From positions 1 to 22,390 of the forward strand of contig CAZNCJ010000038.1 in NCBI GenBank assembly GCA_964571595.1: a stretch of DNA of 22,390 nt, in the 5' to 3' direction. The notes below the pieces were generated by a model. That model saw nothing but the letters and a program-made list of their open reading frames with translations, made no database searches and was not told where the DNA came from. Each line of letters starts with the position of its first letter. Position 1 is the stretch's first letter. A program made the position numbers and the translations under genes. Below, piece after piece: positions 15,421 through 22,390 of this stretch. The DNA is from CALCKU01 sp964571595. GTDB taxonomy: Bacteria; Pseudomonadota; Alphaproteobacteria; Caulobacterales; Maricaulaceae.

Positions 15421-16475
15421 TAGGCGTCTTTTAGTGCGCCTATAATCCACGCCGTTTCGCCGCTTTTTTGTAAATCTTCCATGACGGATTGCACGTCACC
15501 TGCCGCGACCGCCAAGACCATGCCAATGCCGCAATTAAAGGCACGCTGTAATTCGGCTTCCGCCACGCCGCCTTTGTCTTGTAACCATGTAAACACCTCT
15601 GGGCGCGGCCACGCTGTCATATCAATTTCAGGGACTAGGTGAGCCGGCAGCATGCGCGGTGTATTGTCTGTTAGCCCGCCGCCAGTTATATGCGCCAGTC
15701 CTTTAACATGTCCTTTGCGGATTAAGGGCAGGACAGATTGGATATAGAGCTTTGTCGGGGTCAGTAAGGCTTGGGCGAGAGTTTGCCCGTCTGAAAAGGG
15801 AGACGGGTCGTCCCAAGACAGGCCTGAAATTTCTACAATTTTACGTATAAGAGAATAGCCATTCGAATGGGGCCCAGATGAGGCAATACCGATGAGGACA
15901 TCTCCAGAGGCCATATCTGTGTGGCGGGGTAATATACCATCTCGCTCGACCGCGCCGACGACAAAACCAGCCAAGTCAAAATCTTCGCCCTCATACATGC
16001 CCGGCATTTCCGCCGTTTCACCGCCAATAAGGGCGCATCCCGCTTGCTTACAGCCTGTTGCAATGCCTGAGATAACTTGCGTGGCCGTATGGGTGTCGAG
16101 CTTGCCTGTCGCGTAATAATCCAAGAAAAATAAAGGCTCGGCTCCTTGTGCCAGCACGTCATTGGCACACATGGCAACCAGATCAATGCCGATTGTATTG
16201 ACGACGCCCGTATCTATAGCGATCCGTAATTTTGTCCCCACGCCGTCCGTACCTGAAATTAAGATAGGGTCATTATATCCGGCCGCCTTGAGGTCAAAGG
16301 CACCGCCAAAGCCGCCAAGTGCTGCGTCTGCTCCCGACCTGCGGGTAGATTTCGCCAAAGGCTTGATCTGATCTATTAAAGCATCACCAGCGTCTATATT
16401 GACACCGGCATCGGCATAGGTCAGGCCAGTTTGCGTTTGTTTCGCTGACTTATCGGAAGGTGTTTTGTCAGTCAT
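15420..16475 (-). CDS. purM: Phosphoribosylformylglycinamidine cyclo-ligase (AIR synthetase)
   Basis: A 351-residue ATP-dependent enzyme that closes the imidazole ring, converting FGAM to AIR. Family signatures are clear: LTYADAGVNIDAGDALID, ILISGTDGVGTKLRIA, IGIDLVAMCANDVLAQGAEPL, ALIGGETAEMPGMY, ISSGPHSNGYSLIRK in the form IASSGPHSNGYSL, and AHITGGGLTDNTPRML. Length is normal. A short polar N-terminus (about 17 residues) precedes the conserved domain. It overlaps purN by one base, so the two are translationally coupled. It is divergent from the DUF2066 gene across 175 bp. Cytoplasmic. Not recognisably regulated by a riboswitch in the visible leader. Confidence 0.97.
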   Translation of the reverse strand: MTDKTPSDKSAKQTQTGLTYADAGVNIDAGDALIDQIKPLAKSTRRSGADAALGGFGGAFDLKAAGYNDPILISGTDGVGTKLRIAIDTGVVNTIGIDLVAMCANDVLAQGAEPLFFLDYYATGKLDTHTATQVISGIATGCKQAGCALIGGETAEMPGMYEGEDFDLAGFVVGAVERDGILPRHTDMASGDVLIGIASSGPHSNGYSLIRKIVEISGLSWDDPSPFSDGQTLAQALLTPTKLYIQSVLPLIRKGHVKGLAHITGGGLTDNTPRMLPAHLVPEIDMTAWPRPEVFTWLQDKGGVAEAELQRAFNCGIGMVLAVAAGDVQSVMEDLQKSGETAWIIGALKDA

Positions 16476-16650
16476 TGACCGCCTTTTTATATGGAATCGC
16501 TCAGATGGGCTATTTTGAGGCTTACAAGCTCAATTTCAAGCGTGATGCAAGCCCAATTCTTAACATCTGTGTATTTGAACCGCTATAGACGCTTTTCAAT
16601 TGCCCCGAACCCGTATATTCACACGGGTAATAGCTATTTGAGGTCATATT
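16476..16650. promoter_or_regulatory. Divergent promoter region of purMN and DUF2066-hdaA
   Basis: This 175-bp gap separates two operons that start back to back. It contains an inverted repeat, ACCCGT (16609-16614) / ACGGGT (16623-16628), with an 8-base spacer holding ATATTCAC. The repeat lies 22 bases upstream of the TTG start at 16651 and could be an operator or a 5'-UTR hairpin. GAGG (16640-16643) is the Shine-Dalgarno for that start. I could not fix -35/-10 boxes. Confidence 0.45.
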
Positions 16651-17739
16651 TTGGTTTTTCGTTCATTATACACTTTCATTGCCAGTTTTGCCTTATGGGG
16701 CGCGAGTGCCTTGGCCGCTCTGGCCGCTGATCCCTTTACGGTTTCAGCTGTGCCTGTCGATGCGACGGGGCAAACCGCGATTGAAGCTCAGACAATCGCT
16801 ATATCGGACGGGCAATTGCGGGCCGGTCAAGCCTTGATTGAACGGCTCACATTAGGCGGTAGCGGCTCTGTGACGTTAGATACGCCAACCATTGCGAAAT
16901 TAATCCGCGCGTTGGAAATTTCAAATGAGAAACGCTCCGGTAATCGCTACCTAGGTGATATTACTGTAGCCTTTAACCCAAGTGCGATGCAAAGTTTTCT
17001 GCGTAGTCGTAATCTGGAAATGATCTCCACACAGGCGCGCGAACGCCTTGTTCTGCCAGTATTGTCCGGTGCGCCTTTATGGTCAGATAATCCTTGGCTC
17101 TCAGCTTGGCAAAGCTCGGGCTATTCACATGCTTTAACCCCCGTGAGAAGTCTCACATCCTCGCAAGGAAATGCGACAGGGATTACCGCGGCACAAATCC
17201 TGTCAAAAGACCGCGGGGCTTTAGCTCGTCTGGGACAGAACTTCGGGGTCAATCAAATTCTTATTGCCGAGACGGACGAAAGCGGCTTCAATGCTAAGAT
17301 AACAGATATAGCCCTTGATACGGGCCAGACCAGAGATTTGGGAAATGTCAGTATTGATCCAAAATTTTTGGAACAGACGAACCCCTTAGCTCAGCCCCTT
17401 ACTGGAGAAAGCCACAAACATTTGGCGGCCTCTATTGTCAATGCGCTCGAAGATGACTGGAAAAGGTCTGCCGTAACTGTCGCCCAGAATGCGGTTACAA
17501 CAACGGCCACCATCCTTTATGGGTCACATTCAGAGTGGCAAAATCTACAAACCGCGATAAACGGCTCTGCGCAAATTCAAGATGCGCGACTAGATGTATT
17601 ATCCAAAGACGGAGCCTTGATGACATTGACATATGGCGGCGATATCAACCGTTTGCGTAATGAACTGTCCTTTAAAGGTGTGGATGTGAGAACGGATCCA
17701 AAGTTAGGGCTTGTCTTGGCTCGTGCAGGACGTTTCTAG
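16651..17739 (+). CDS. Exported DUF2066 domain protein (TTG start)
   Basis: A 362-residue protein with an N-terminal Sec signal (VFRSLYTFIASFALWGASA, cleavage near ALA-AD at about 25-27), so probably periplasmic or envelope-bound. The mature part matches the DUF2066 pattern: DPFTVSAVPVDATGQTAIEA at the start, ALIERLTLGG, and RYLGDITVAFNPSAMQSFLR. A second half follows (RERLVLPVLSGAPLWSDNPW, later VNQILIAETDES). Function is not known for the family. The start codon is TTG at 16651, supported by GAGG seven bases upstream; the first in-frame Met is over 100 residues in. hdaA begins 8 bases after the stop, so the two share a transcript. The DUF2066-hdaA pairing beside purMN is familiar from alphaproteobacteria. 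Confidence 0.85.
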   Translation: MVFRSLYTFIASFALWGASALAALAADPFTVSAVPVDATGQTAIEAQTIAISDGQLRAGQALIERLTLGGSGSVTLDTPTIAKLIRALEISNEKRSGNRYLGDITVAFNPSAMQSFLRSRNLEMISTQARERLVLPVLSGAPLWSDNPWLSAWQSSGYSHALTPVRSLTSSQGNATGITAAQILSKDRGALARLGQNFGVNQILIAETDESGFNAKITDIALDTGQTRDLGNVSIDPKFLEQTNPLAQPLTGESHKHLAASIVNALEDDWKRSAVTVAQNAVTTTATILYGSHSEWQNLQTAINGSAQIQDARLDVLSKDGALMTLTYGGDINRLRNELSFKGVDVRTDPKLGLVLARAGRF

Positions 17740-17747
17740 GGCCGCAT

Positions 17748-18413
17748 GTGTCGGGTCGAAACGGACAAATATCTTTAGACCTTGCCCCTAAACCTGATTT
17801 CAGCCTGACAAGGTTTGAGCAAGGGACCTCAAACCAAGCCGCTGTTAATGCTATCAAAAAATGGCCGGATTGGCCTGCGCCTATTATGGCTTTACAGGGC
17901 GGACGGGGTCACGGCAAAACCCATTTAGGACGAGCTTGGGCGGAGCTATCCAATGCCGTCATTATAGATGGGATAAATTATCCTGATGTGAAACGAGAAT
18001 GGCAAGGGCGCGCTATTTTCCTAGATAGGGCTGATGTGTGCGCGGAGTCCGTTTTATTTGCTGTCATGAATATGGCGTTAAACGGAGATATTGAGGGCCT
18101 GCTTATGGCTGCTCGCCGCCCTCCCAAAGACTGGAGTGTTGAATTGCCAGATTTGCGCTCTCGTTTGCGCAATGTGCATGTCCTGACACTGGGTGAACAT
18201 GAAGACGCATTATTGGAACCTGTTATCCGCAAACTTTTTGAAGATAGGGGCCGCCAAGTCTCGCGAGACTGCGTCACCTATATGATTATGAAATGTGATC
18301 GGTCTGTCAGTGCGCTGCGGGATGTTGTCGAAAAACTTGATATGGCCGCGCAAGCCCAAAGGGCTGATCTCACAAAGGCCTTTATTGCCCGACAACTCAA
18401 ATCTATACAGTAG
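17748..18413 (+). CDS. hdaA: HdaA, DnaA-related regulator of replication initiation (GTG start)
   Basis: A 221-residue AAA+ protein lacking the DNA-binding domain of DnaA. Near the N-terminus, QISLDL (7-12) is the beta-clamp binding motif expected in Hda. Walker A is GGRGHGKTH (51-59). The Walker B region reads AIFLDRAD (89-96), where Arg94 replaces the usual second acidic residue. Sensor I-like LLMAARRPP (118-125), box VII PDLRSRLR (134-141) with the arginine finger, and sensor II DRSVSALRD (184-192) follow. The protein is predicted to stimulate DnaA-ATP hydrolysis with the clamp after initiation. Start is GTG at 17748 with AGGG upstream; an ATG two bases earlier is out of frame. It is translated just after DUF2066 and converges on rluA with only 11 bases between stops. 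Confidence 0.92.
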   Translation: MSGRNGQISLDLAPKPDFSLTRFEQGTSNQAAVNAIKKWPDWPAPIMALQGGRGHGKTHLGRAWAELSNAVIIDGINYPDVKREWQGRAIFLDRADVCAESVLFAVMNMALNGDIEGLLMAARRPPKDWSVELPDLRSRLRNVHVLTLGEHEDALLEPVIRKLFEDRGRQVSRDCVTYMIMKCDRSVSALRDVVEKLDMAAQAQRADLTKAFIARQLKSIQ

Positions 18414-18424
18414 CTTTGGGATAT

Positions 18425-19072
18425 CTAGAATGGGGCTGGTGCAGAAAATTTACACCACTCACCGCCAATCGGACGGCGCAGTTTCAAACTTTCCGCATGT
18501 AGGTGAAGGCGGGACGCAGCTAAAAACGCTACGTCATGAGCGTATAACCTATCTCCTAAAATGGGATGACCAAGGCTAAGCATATGGACGCGTAATTGAT
18601 GGGAGCGTCCGGTTTTGGGAAGTAGTCTCACCCGGCAATGTCTGTCATATTGTTTGAGGCGCTGCCAGCTGGTTTGGGAAGGTTTTCCGTGTTCATGACA
18701 GACTATCTGTTTGGGACGGTTCGGCCAATCACAGCGCAGGGGTAAATCAACCATGCCTGCCTCTTCTTTCACATGTCCCCAGACATCTGCAATATAGCTT
18801 TTCTCAATATAGCGTTTCTCAAATTGCAATCCGATGTGACGTTGCGCGTCTTTATTTCGGGCAAACACCATGACACCTGACGTGGCCATATCCAGCCTGT
18901 GAATGGTCAGGGCTTCGGGGTAATCCGACTGTATACGCGCTTCAAGACAGTCAGGTTCTGTTTTCCCCGGTACGGATAATAAGCCTGCGGGTTTATTGAC
19001 GATGAGAAAATTCTCATCAACATGCAGATAATCGAGGGCAGTTTCAGACGGGGCGTAGGTGAAATCCCGCAT
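18425..19072 (-). CDS. rluA: RluA-type RNA pseudouridine synthase
   Basis: A 215-residue enzyme closely resembling E. coli RluA, which makes pseudouridine at 23S rRNA 746 and tRNA position 32. Visible motifs: FLIVNKPAGLLSVPG (22-36), catalytic HRLDMATSGVMVF (58-70) with Asp61, VDLPLRCDWPNRPKQ, and LLPKTGRSHQLRVHMLSLGH. There is no S4 domain, as in RluA and unlike RluC/RluD. The dual-specificity prediction comes from similarity to E. coli RluA; substrate is not proven. It begins six bases after the rnd stop and so forms an RNA-metabolism operon with it. The C-terminus converges on hdaA with almost no space and no terminator visible. Confidence 0.92.
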   Translation of the reverse strand: MRDFTYAPSETALDYLHVDENFLIVNKPAGLLSVPGKTEPDCLEARIQSDYPEALTIHRLDMATSGVMVFARNKDAQRHIGLQFEKRYIEKSYIADVWGHVKEEAGMVDLPLRCDWPNRPKQIVCHEHGKPSQTSWQRLKQYDRHCRVRLLPKTGRSHQLRVHMLSLGHPILGDRLYAHDVAFLAASRLHLHAESLKLRRPIGGEWCKFSAPAPF

Positions 19073-19078
19073 CTGAGC

Positions 19079-20233
19079 TTACTCAATATATTCGGCGACA
19101 ACCTCGCGGCCCGAGAGGCGCAATCCGATTTTACCTTCGCACATGGCAAGGGCATCACTTCCAAATATTTCACGTCGCCATCCAGACAGACAGGCCACAT
19201 CTGCTTTGCGGCCAAAGGCAGCCAGAAGTTCTATATCTGCACTATTGGCGACAAGGCGCGGCGCTATATCCTGATATTCGCATTTCAGCCTTAAGAGCGT
19301 TTTGAGCATATCGATCGTCGGGCCGAGATTTGGCGGCTTGTGACGTTTTTTAGGCGCGGGCGGGGCATAGGTTTCTGCGTTTTCTAAGGCGTAAGCTATT
19401 TTTTCCAAAAGAGGTTTCACCCGACGGGATTTCTCAAACCCTCTGGGAATACCTCTTAGGCGGCTCAGCGCTTCAACAGTAAGCGGCTTATTTTGCGCAA
19501 TATCGTAAAGCCCATCATCTGTTAGGACACGCCTGCGCGGAATATTGCGGGTTTTGGCCTCTTCTTCACGCCAAGCGGCAGCGGCTTTTAAGGTCGAGAG
19601 ATAATCGCGTTTTGGATTACGGACTTTGAGTCGTTGCCAAGCCGTTTCAGGGTCAAAGGTATAAAGTTCGGGATTAAGCTGCGGCTTCATTTCTTCTTCA
19701 ACCCAGCTGAGTCGATTTTTCTCTTTAAGCTCTTTGAGGAGTCCCGGATAGAGATCGCGCAAATGGGTCACATCGCCCAAGGCGTAATGTAATTGTTTGT
19801 TGGATAAAGGTCGGCGCGACCAATCGGTAAAGCGCGCGCCTTTATCAAGATTTAAACCCAGCCGTCCTTTAACCAAGGCATTATACCCCACAGAATCACC
19901 AAAGCCGAGCGCCATAGCTGCAATTTGTGTATCAAATAAAGGGCGGGGCACGTGTTTGCAGATATGGTAGAAAATCTCCATATCCTGACGAGCCGCATGC
20001 ATGACCTTTATGATTTTTTCATCGAGTAAGAGTTTTATGAGCGGGGTCAGATCTATATCATCTGAGAGCGGATCTATAATGGCGTCGTCCTTATCGGTCG
20101 CGATCTGGATGAGGCATAAGATAGAGTAAAACGTGCTCTCGCGCATGAATTCTGTGTCGACACATAAAAATGGACTTTTGTGAGCTTTTTGGCAGAATTT
20201 TTCGAGATCAGCTTGAGTAGTAATGACATTCAT
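19079..20233 (-). CDS. rnd: Ribonuclease D
   Basis: A 384-residue 3'-5' exoribonuclease of the DEDD family, involved in maturing the 3' ends of tRNA and other stable RNA. Exo I is CVDTEFMRE (24-32) with Asp26 and Glu28; Exo II contains HAARQDMEIF (79-88) with Asp84; Exo III is HYALGDVTHL (149-158) with Tyr150 and Asp154, the DEDDy form. An HRDC domain follows at about 205-290 (WREEEAKTRNIPRRRVL, then LSRLRGIPRG). The C-terminal third is less conserved. Length is normal. It is the first gene of an rnd-rluA operon and is divergent from aspS across about 185 bp. Confidence 0.95.
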   Translation of the reverse strand: MNVITTQADLEKFCQKAHKSPFLCVDTEFMRESTFYSILCLIQIATDKDDAIIDPLSDDIDLTPLIKLLLDEKIIKVMHAARQDMEIFYHICKHVPRPLFDTQIAAMALGFGDSVGYNALVKGRLGLNLDKGARFTDWSRRPLSNKQLHYALGDVTHLRDLYPGLLKELKEKNRLSWVEEEMKPQLNPELYTFDPETAWQRLKVRNPKRDYLSTLKAAAAWREEEAKTRNIPRRRVLTDDGLYDIAQNKPLTVEALSRLRGIPRGFEKSRRVKPLLEKIAYALENAETYAPPAPKKRHKPPNLGPTIDMLKTLLRLKCEYQDIAPRLVANSADIELLAAFGRKADVACLSGWRREIFGSDALAMCEGKIGLRLSGREVVAEYIE

Positions 20234-20418
20234 AGACTGCCCTTAGCAGGCCTGATAAGCTCTGTCATATAGAACTTGCGACAATATCAGTGTAAGTTGA
20301 TTTTAAGTGGCTATAAGGGCTTGGATATTTACGTCTTGACTTAGACGGCTTGTCCTTTAATTCCCGCCTGTGAGGATTGCGACGGCAAATCTTATATAAG
20401 AGTTTGATGGAGAAAGAC
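20234..20418. promoter_or_regulatory. Divergent promoter region of rnd-rluA and aspS
   Basis: A 185-bp gap between oppositely oriented starts. A CTTGAC element (20335-20340) resembles an alphaproteobacterial -35 box for aspS; TAATTC (20358-20363), at a 17-base spacing from it, is only a poor -10. The -35 is overlapped by an inverted repeat, CGTCT (20332-20336) / AGACG (20343-20347). GGAG seven bases before 20419 is the aspS Shine-Dalgarno. No T-box or tRNA-like leader structure is evident. Confidence 0.35.
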
Positions 20419-22239
20419 ATGCATGCTTATCGTACACATAATTGTGGTGAGTTGCGCTCTGAAAATGTTGGCGAAACCGTTCGCCTCTCGGGATGGGTGC
20501 ACCGTAAACGCGAACATGCCAATGCCTTATTCATAGATTTGCGTGATCATTTCGGTATCAGTCAGATCGTTGTCTATCCCACCGCCAAGTTTTACGAGGA
20601 AGCCAAACGCTGCACATCGGAATCGGTGATGACGATTACAGGCGAGCTTTTAAAGCGTGATGCCGAGGCCATTAATCCCGAAATCCCGACAGGCGAGGTC
20701 GAGTTGCGCGCAGATGAGCTGGTCATAGAAAGCCCGGCAGACCCGCTGCCGCTCCCTGTATTTGGTGAGCAAGATTATCCAGAGGATATCCGTTTGCGTC
20801 ACCGTTATCTTGATCTGCGCCGCGAGCGTTTGCACAAAAACATCCTCATGCGCGGACAAATCATAAACTCGCTGCGCCGCCGTATGATCGAGCAGGGCTT
20901 TACCGAGTTTCAAACACCAATCCTAACGGCCAGCTCGCCTGAAGGTGCGCGGGACTTTCTTGTGCCCTCACGGGTCAATCCGGGTAAGTTTTACGCCCTG
21001 CCACAAGCCCCGCAGCAATTTAAGCAGCTAATCATGGTGGCGGGATTTGATCGTTACTTCCAGATAGCGCCGTGTTTCCGTGATGAGGACGGGCGTGCGG
21101 ACCGCTCACCGGGCGAGTTTTACCAACTCGATATTGAAATGAGTTTTGTAACACAAGAAGATGTGTTCCAAGCCATTGAGCCTGTTATGGCGGGCGTGTT
21201 TGAAGAGTTCGCGGATGGCCGCGAAGTCCAGACACCTTTTCCGCGTATCCCTTATAAAGAAAGTATGGAGAAATACGGCTCGGACAAGCCTGATCTGCGT
21301 ATTCCGTTTGAACTTTCTGACGTCTCCGAGTTTTTTACGGATGAGGCCAAGACGGGTTTTGGTATTTTCGCCAAGATCACGGGTGGCGATGGCAAGGTGA
21401 TTGCTATTCCGGCCCCGAAAGCGGCCGAGACACAATCGCGCAAATTTTTCGACAATTTCGATAAATGGGCCAAGAAAGACATGCAGGCTCCGGGCCTTGG
21501 CTATGCCCGCCTTTCTCTCGGCGATGACGGTGTGGTGAAATCCCAAGACCCTGTCTTGAAAAACTTTGAACCTGCCCACCTTAAAGCCCTGCTGGATAAA
21601 ATGGGCTTGGGTGCGGGTGACGGCATTTTCTTCTCTGCGGGCAAAAATTCTGATGCTTATAAGCTGGCAGGGGCGGCCCGTAATGAAGTGGCCAAACAGC
21701 TGGAGCTGATAGAAGAGGGCGTGTTTAAATTTTGCTGGATTGTCGACTTCCCCATGTATGAGTGGGATGAGGATAATAAGAAAGTCGATTTCTCGCATAA
21801 CCCATTCTCTATGCCCCAAGGCGGTATGGCGGCGCTAGAAGCGGCCGATACAGATGAGAAGAAACTCGAACTGCTTGCTTATCAATATGATATTGTCTGT
21901 AACGGTGTGGAGCTGTCTTCGGGCGCTATTCGGAACCATAAACCCGACATCATGTATAAAGCCTTTGCGGGGGCGGGTTACGGGCCAGAGGTTGTGGACG
22001 AAAAATTTGCGGGTATGATCAATGCGTTCAAATACGGCGCCCCGCCTCACGGGGGTATAGCGCCCGGTGTGGACAGGATTGTCATGTTGCTGGCAGGTGC
22101 GCAAAATATTCGCGAAGTCATTTTATTCCCGATGAACGGGCAAGCTCAAGACTTGATGATGAATGCTCCAGCCGAGGCCGACCCCGCACAGCTCAAAGAG
22201 CTGAATATCAAGCTCGTTCCGGTTATTGATAATAAATAG
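20419..22239 (+). CDS. aspS: Aspartyl-tRNA synthetase (possibly non-discriminating)
   Basis: A 606-residue bacterial-type class IIb synthetase charging tRNA-Asp. The N-terminal OB-fold anticodon domain (about 1-110) includes LSGWVHRKREHANALFIDLR. Motif 1 contains TPILTASSPEGARDF (167-180). Motif 2 begins CFRDEDGRADRSPGEFYQLD (219-238). The bacterial GAD insertion domain lies in the middle. Motif 3 is GVDRIVMLLAG (550-560) with Arg553. His33 occupies the position that is His in the non-discriminating enzyme of Pseudomonas and Leu in the discriminating E. coli enzyme, so it may also form Asp-tRNA-Asn for GatCAB. The start at 20419 is supported by GGAG at seven bases; an in-frame TTG at 20377 and ATG at 20407 are less likely. 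It is divergent from rnd. Confidence 0.96.
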   Translation: MHAYRTHNCGELRSENVGETVRLSGWVHRKREHANALFIDLRDHFGISQIVVYPTAKFYEEAKRCTSESVMTITGELLKRDAEAINPEIPTGEVELRADELVIESPADPLPLPVFGEQDYPEDIRLRHRYLDLRRERLHKNILMRGQIINSLRRRMIEQGFTEFQTPILTASSPEGARDFLVPSRVNPGKFYALPQAPQQFKQLIMVAGFDRYFQIAPCFRDEDGRADRSPGEFYQLDIEMSFVTQEDVFQAIEPVMAGVFEEFADGREVQTPFPRIPYKESMEKYGSDKPDLRIPFELSDVSEFFTDEAKTGFGIFAKITGGDGKVIAIPAPKAAETQSRKFFDNFDKWAKKDMQAPGLGYARLSLGDDGVVKSQDPVLKNFEPAHLKALLDKMGLGAGDGIFFSAGKNSDAYKLAGAARNEVAKQLELIEEGVFKFCWIVDFPMYEWDEDNKKVDFSHNPFSMPQGGMAALEAADTDEKKLELLAYQYDIVCNGVELSSGAIRNHKPDIMYKAFAGAGYGPEVVDEKFAGMINAFKYGAPPHGGIAPGVDRIVMLLAGAQNIREVILFPMNGQAQDLMMNAPAEADPAQLKELNIKLVPVIDNK

Positions 22240-22364
22240 GCGGATTGGGTTGATGGGGGCTAAGGGGACGATAGGGCTAGATTTAATATCGACCTAATTT
22301 CCCCCAGTAGCAACCATTAAACGAGCGTCCTATAATCGCTTGCGGGTTCAACTGGTCGTCGCAA

Positions 22365-22388
22365 CACATACAATAAACTAAGTATGTG
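22365..22388. repeat. Inverted repeat near window end
   Basis: CACATAC (22365-22371) and GTATGTG (22382-22388) form a perfect 7-bp inverted repeat around a 10-base AT-rich loop. It sits about 125 bases after the aspS stop, in a stretch (22240-22390) where I see no gene. Its meaning cannot be judged without the following sequence; no T-run follows within the window. Confidence 0.4.
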
Positions 22389-22390
22389 GA

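Noticed and set aside
21106..21819. Long antisense open frame (237 codons) inside aspS
   Set aside because: It lies wholly within a well-conserved gene on the other strand, and the peptide has no recognisable domain. Shadow frame.
22320..22390. tRNA or tmRNA piece, because of GGGTTCAA near 22345
   Set aside because: No matching T-arm stem, acceptor stem or CCA could be drawn on either strand.

Overview
The window is a chromosomal segment of an alphaproteobacterium. By eye the G+C is moderate (upper 40s; I did not count it). The neighbourhood purM-purN / DUF2066-hdaA / rluA-rnd / aspS, together with a holdfast-type polysaccharide cluster, points to a prosthecate marine lineage near Caulobacterales/Maricaulales (Robiginitomaculum/Hellea-like). 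That placement is inference from gene content, not from a database search.

Region 1 (1-1350): a strongly AT-rich non-coding stretch, a small Sel1-like repeat protein, a DUF925-type nucleotidyltransferase, and an apparent bidirectional terminator.

Region 2 (1353-11556): an export-dependent (Wzx/Wzy-type) polysaccharide locus whose content and order match the holdfast synthesis genes of Caulobacter. A Wza-type outer-membrane exporter (hfsD-like) is divergent from a Wzz-type co-polymerase (hfsA-like) and a Wzy polymerase (hfsC-like). Converging on these is a tightly coupled five-gene operon: polyprenyl glycosylphosphotransferase (hfsE-like), flippase (hfsF-like), GT2 (hfsG-like), NodB deacetylase (hfsH-like) and a second GT2. 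Expected flow: HfsE primes undecaprenyl phosphate, the GT2 enzymes extend the repeat, HfsH deacetylates it, HfsF flips it, HfsC polymerises it under HfsA control, and HfsD exports it. No hfsB-type kinase gene is present, and HfsA carries an unusual tyrosine-rich tail.

Region 3 (11557-12336): a divergent promoter region and a small lipoprotein resembling the peptidase inhibitor I78 fold, with an insertion.

Region 4 (12337-22239): housekeeping genes. These are an ABC-F ATPase, nucleoside diphosphate kinase with a clear terminator, purN and purM (translationally coupled), DUF2066 protein and hdaA (DnaA-related replication regulator), rluA and rnd, and aspS. The last 150 bases hold no recognisable gene.

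No rRNA, tRNA, CRISPR array, insertion sequence or phage gene is recognisable. The most notable material is the variant holdfast locus and its unusual protein extensions.
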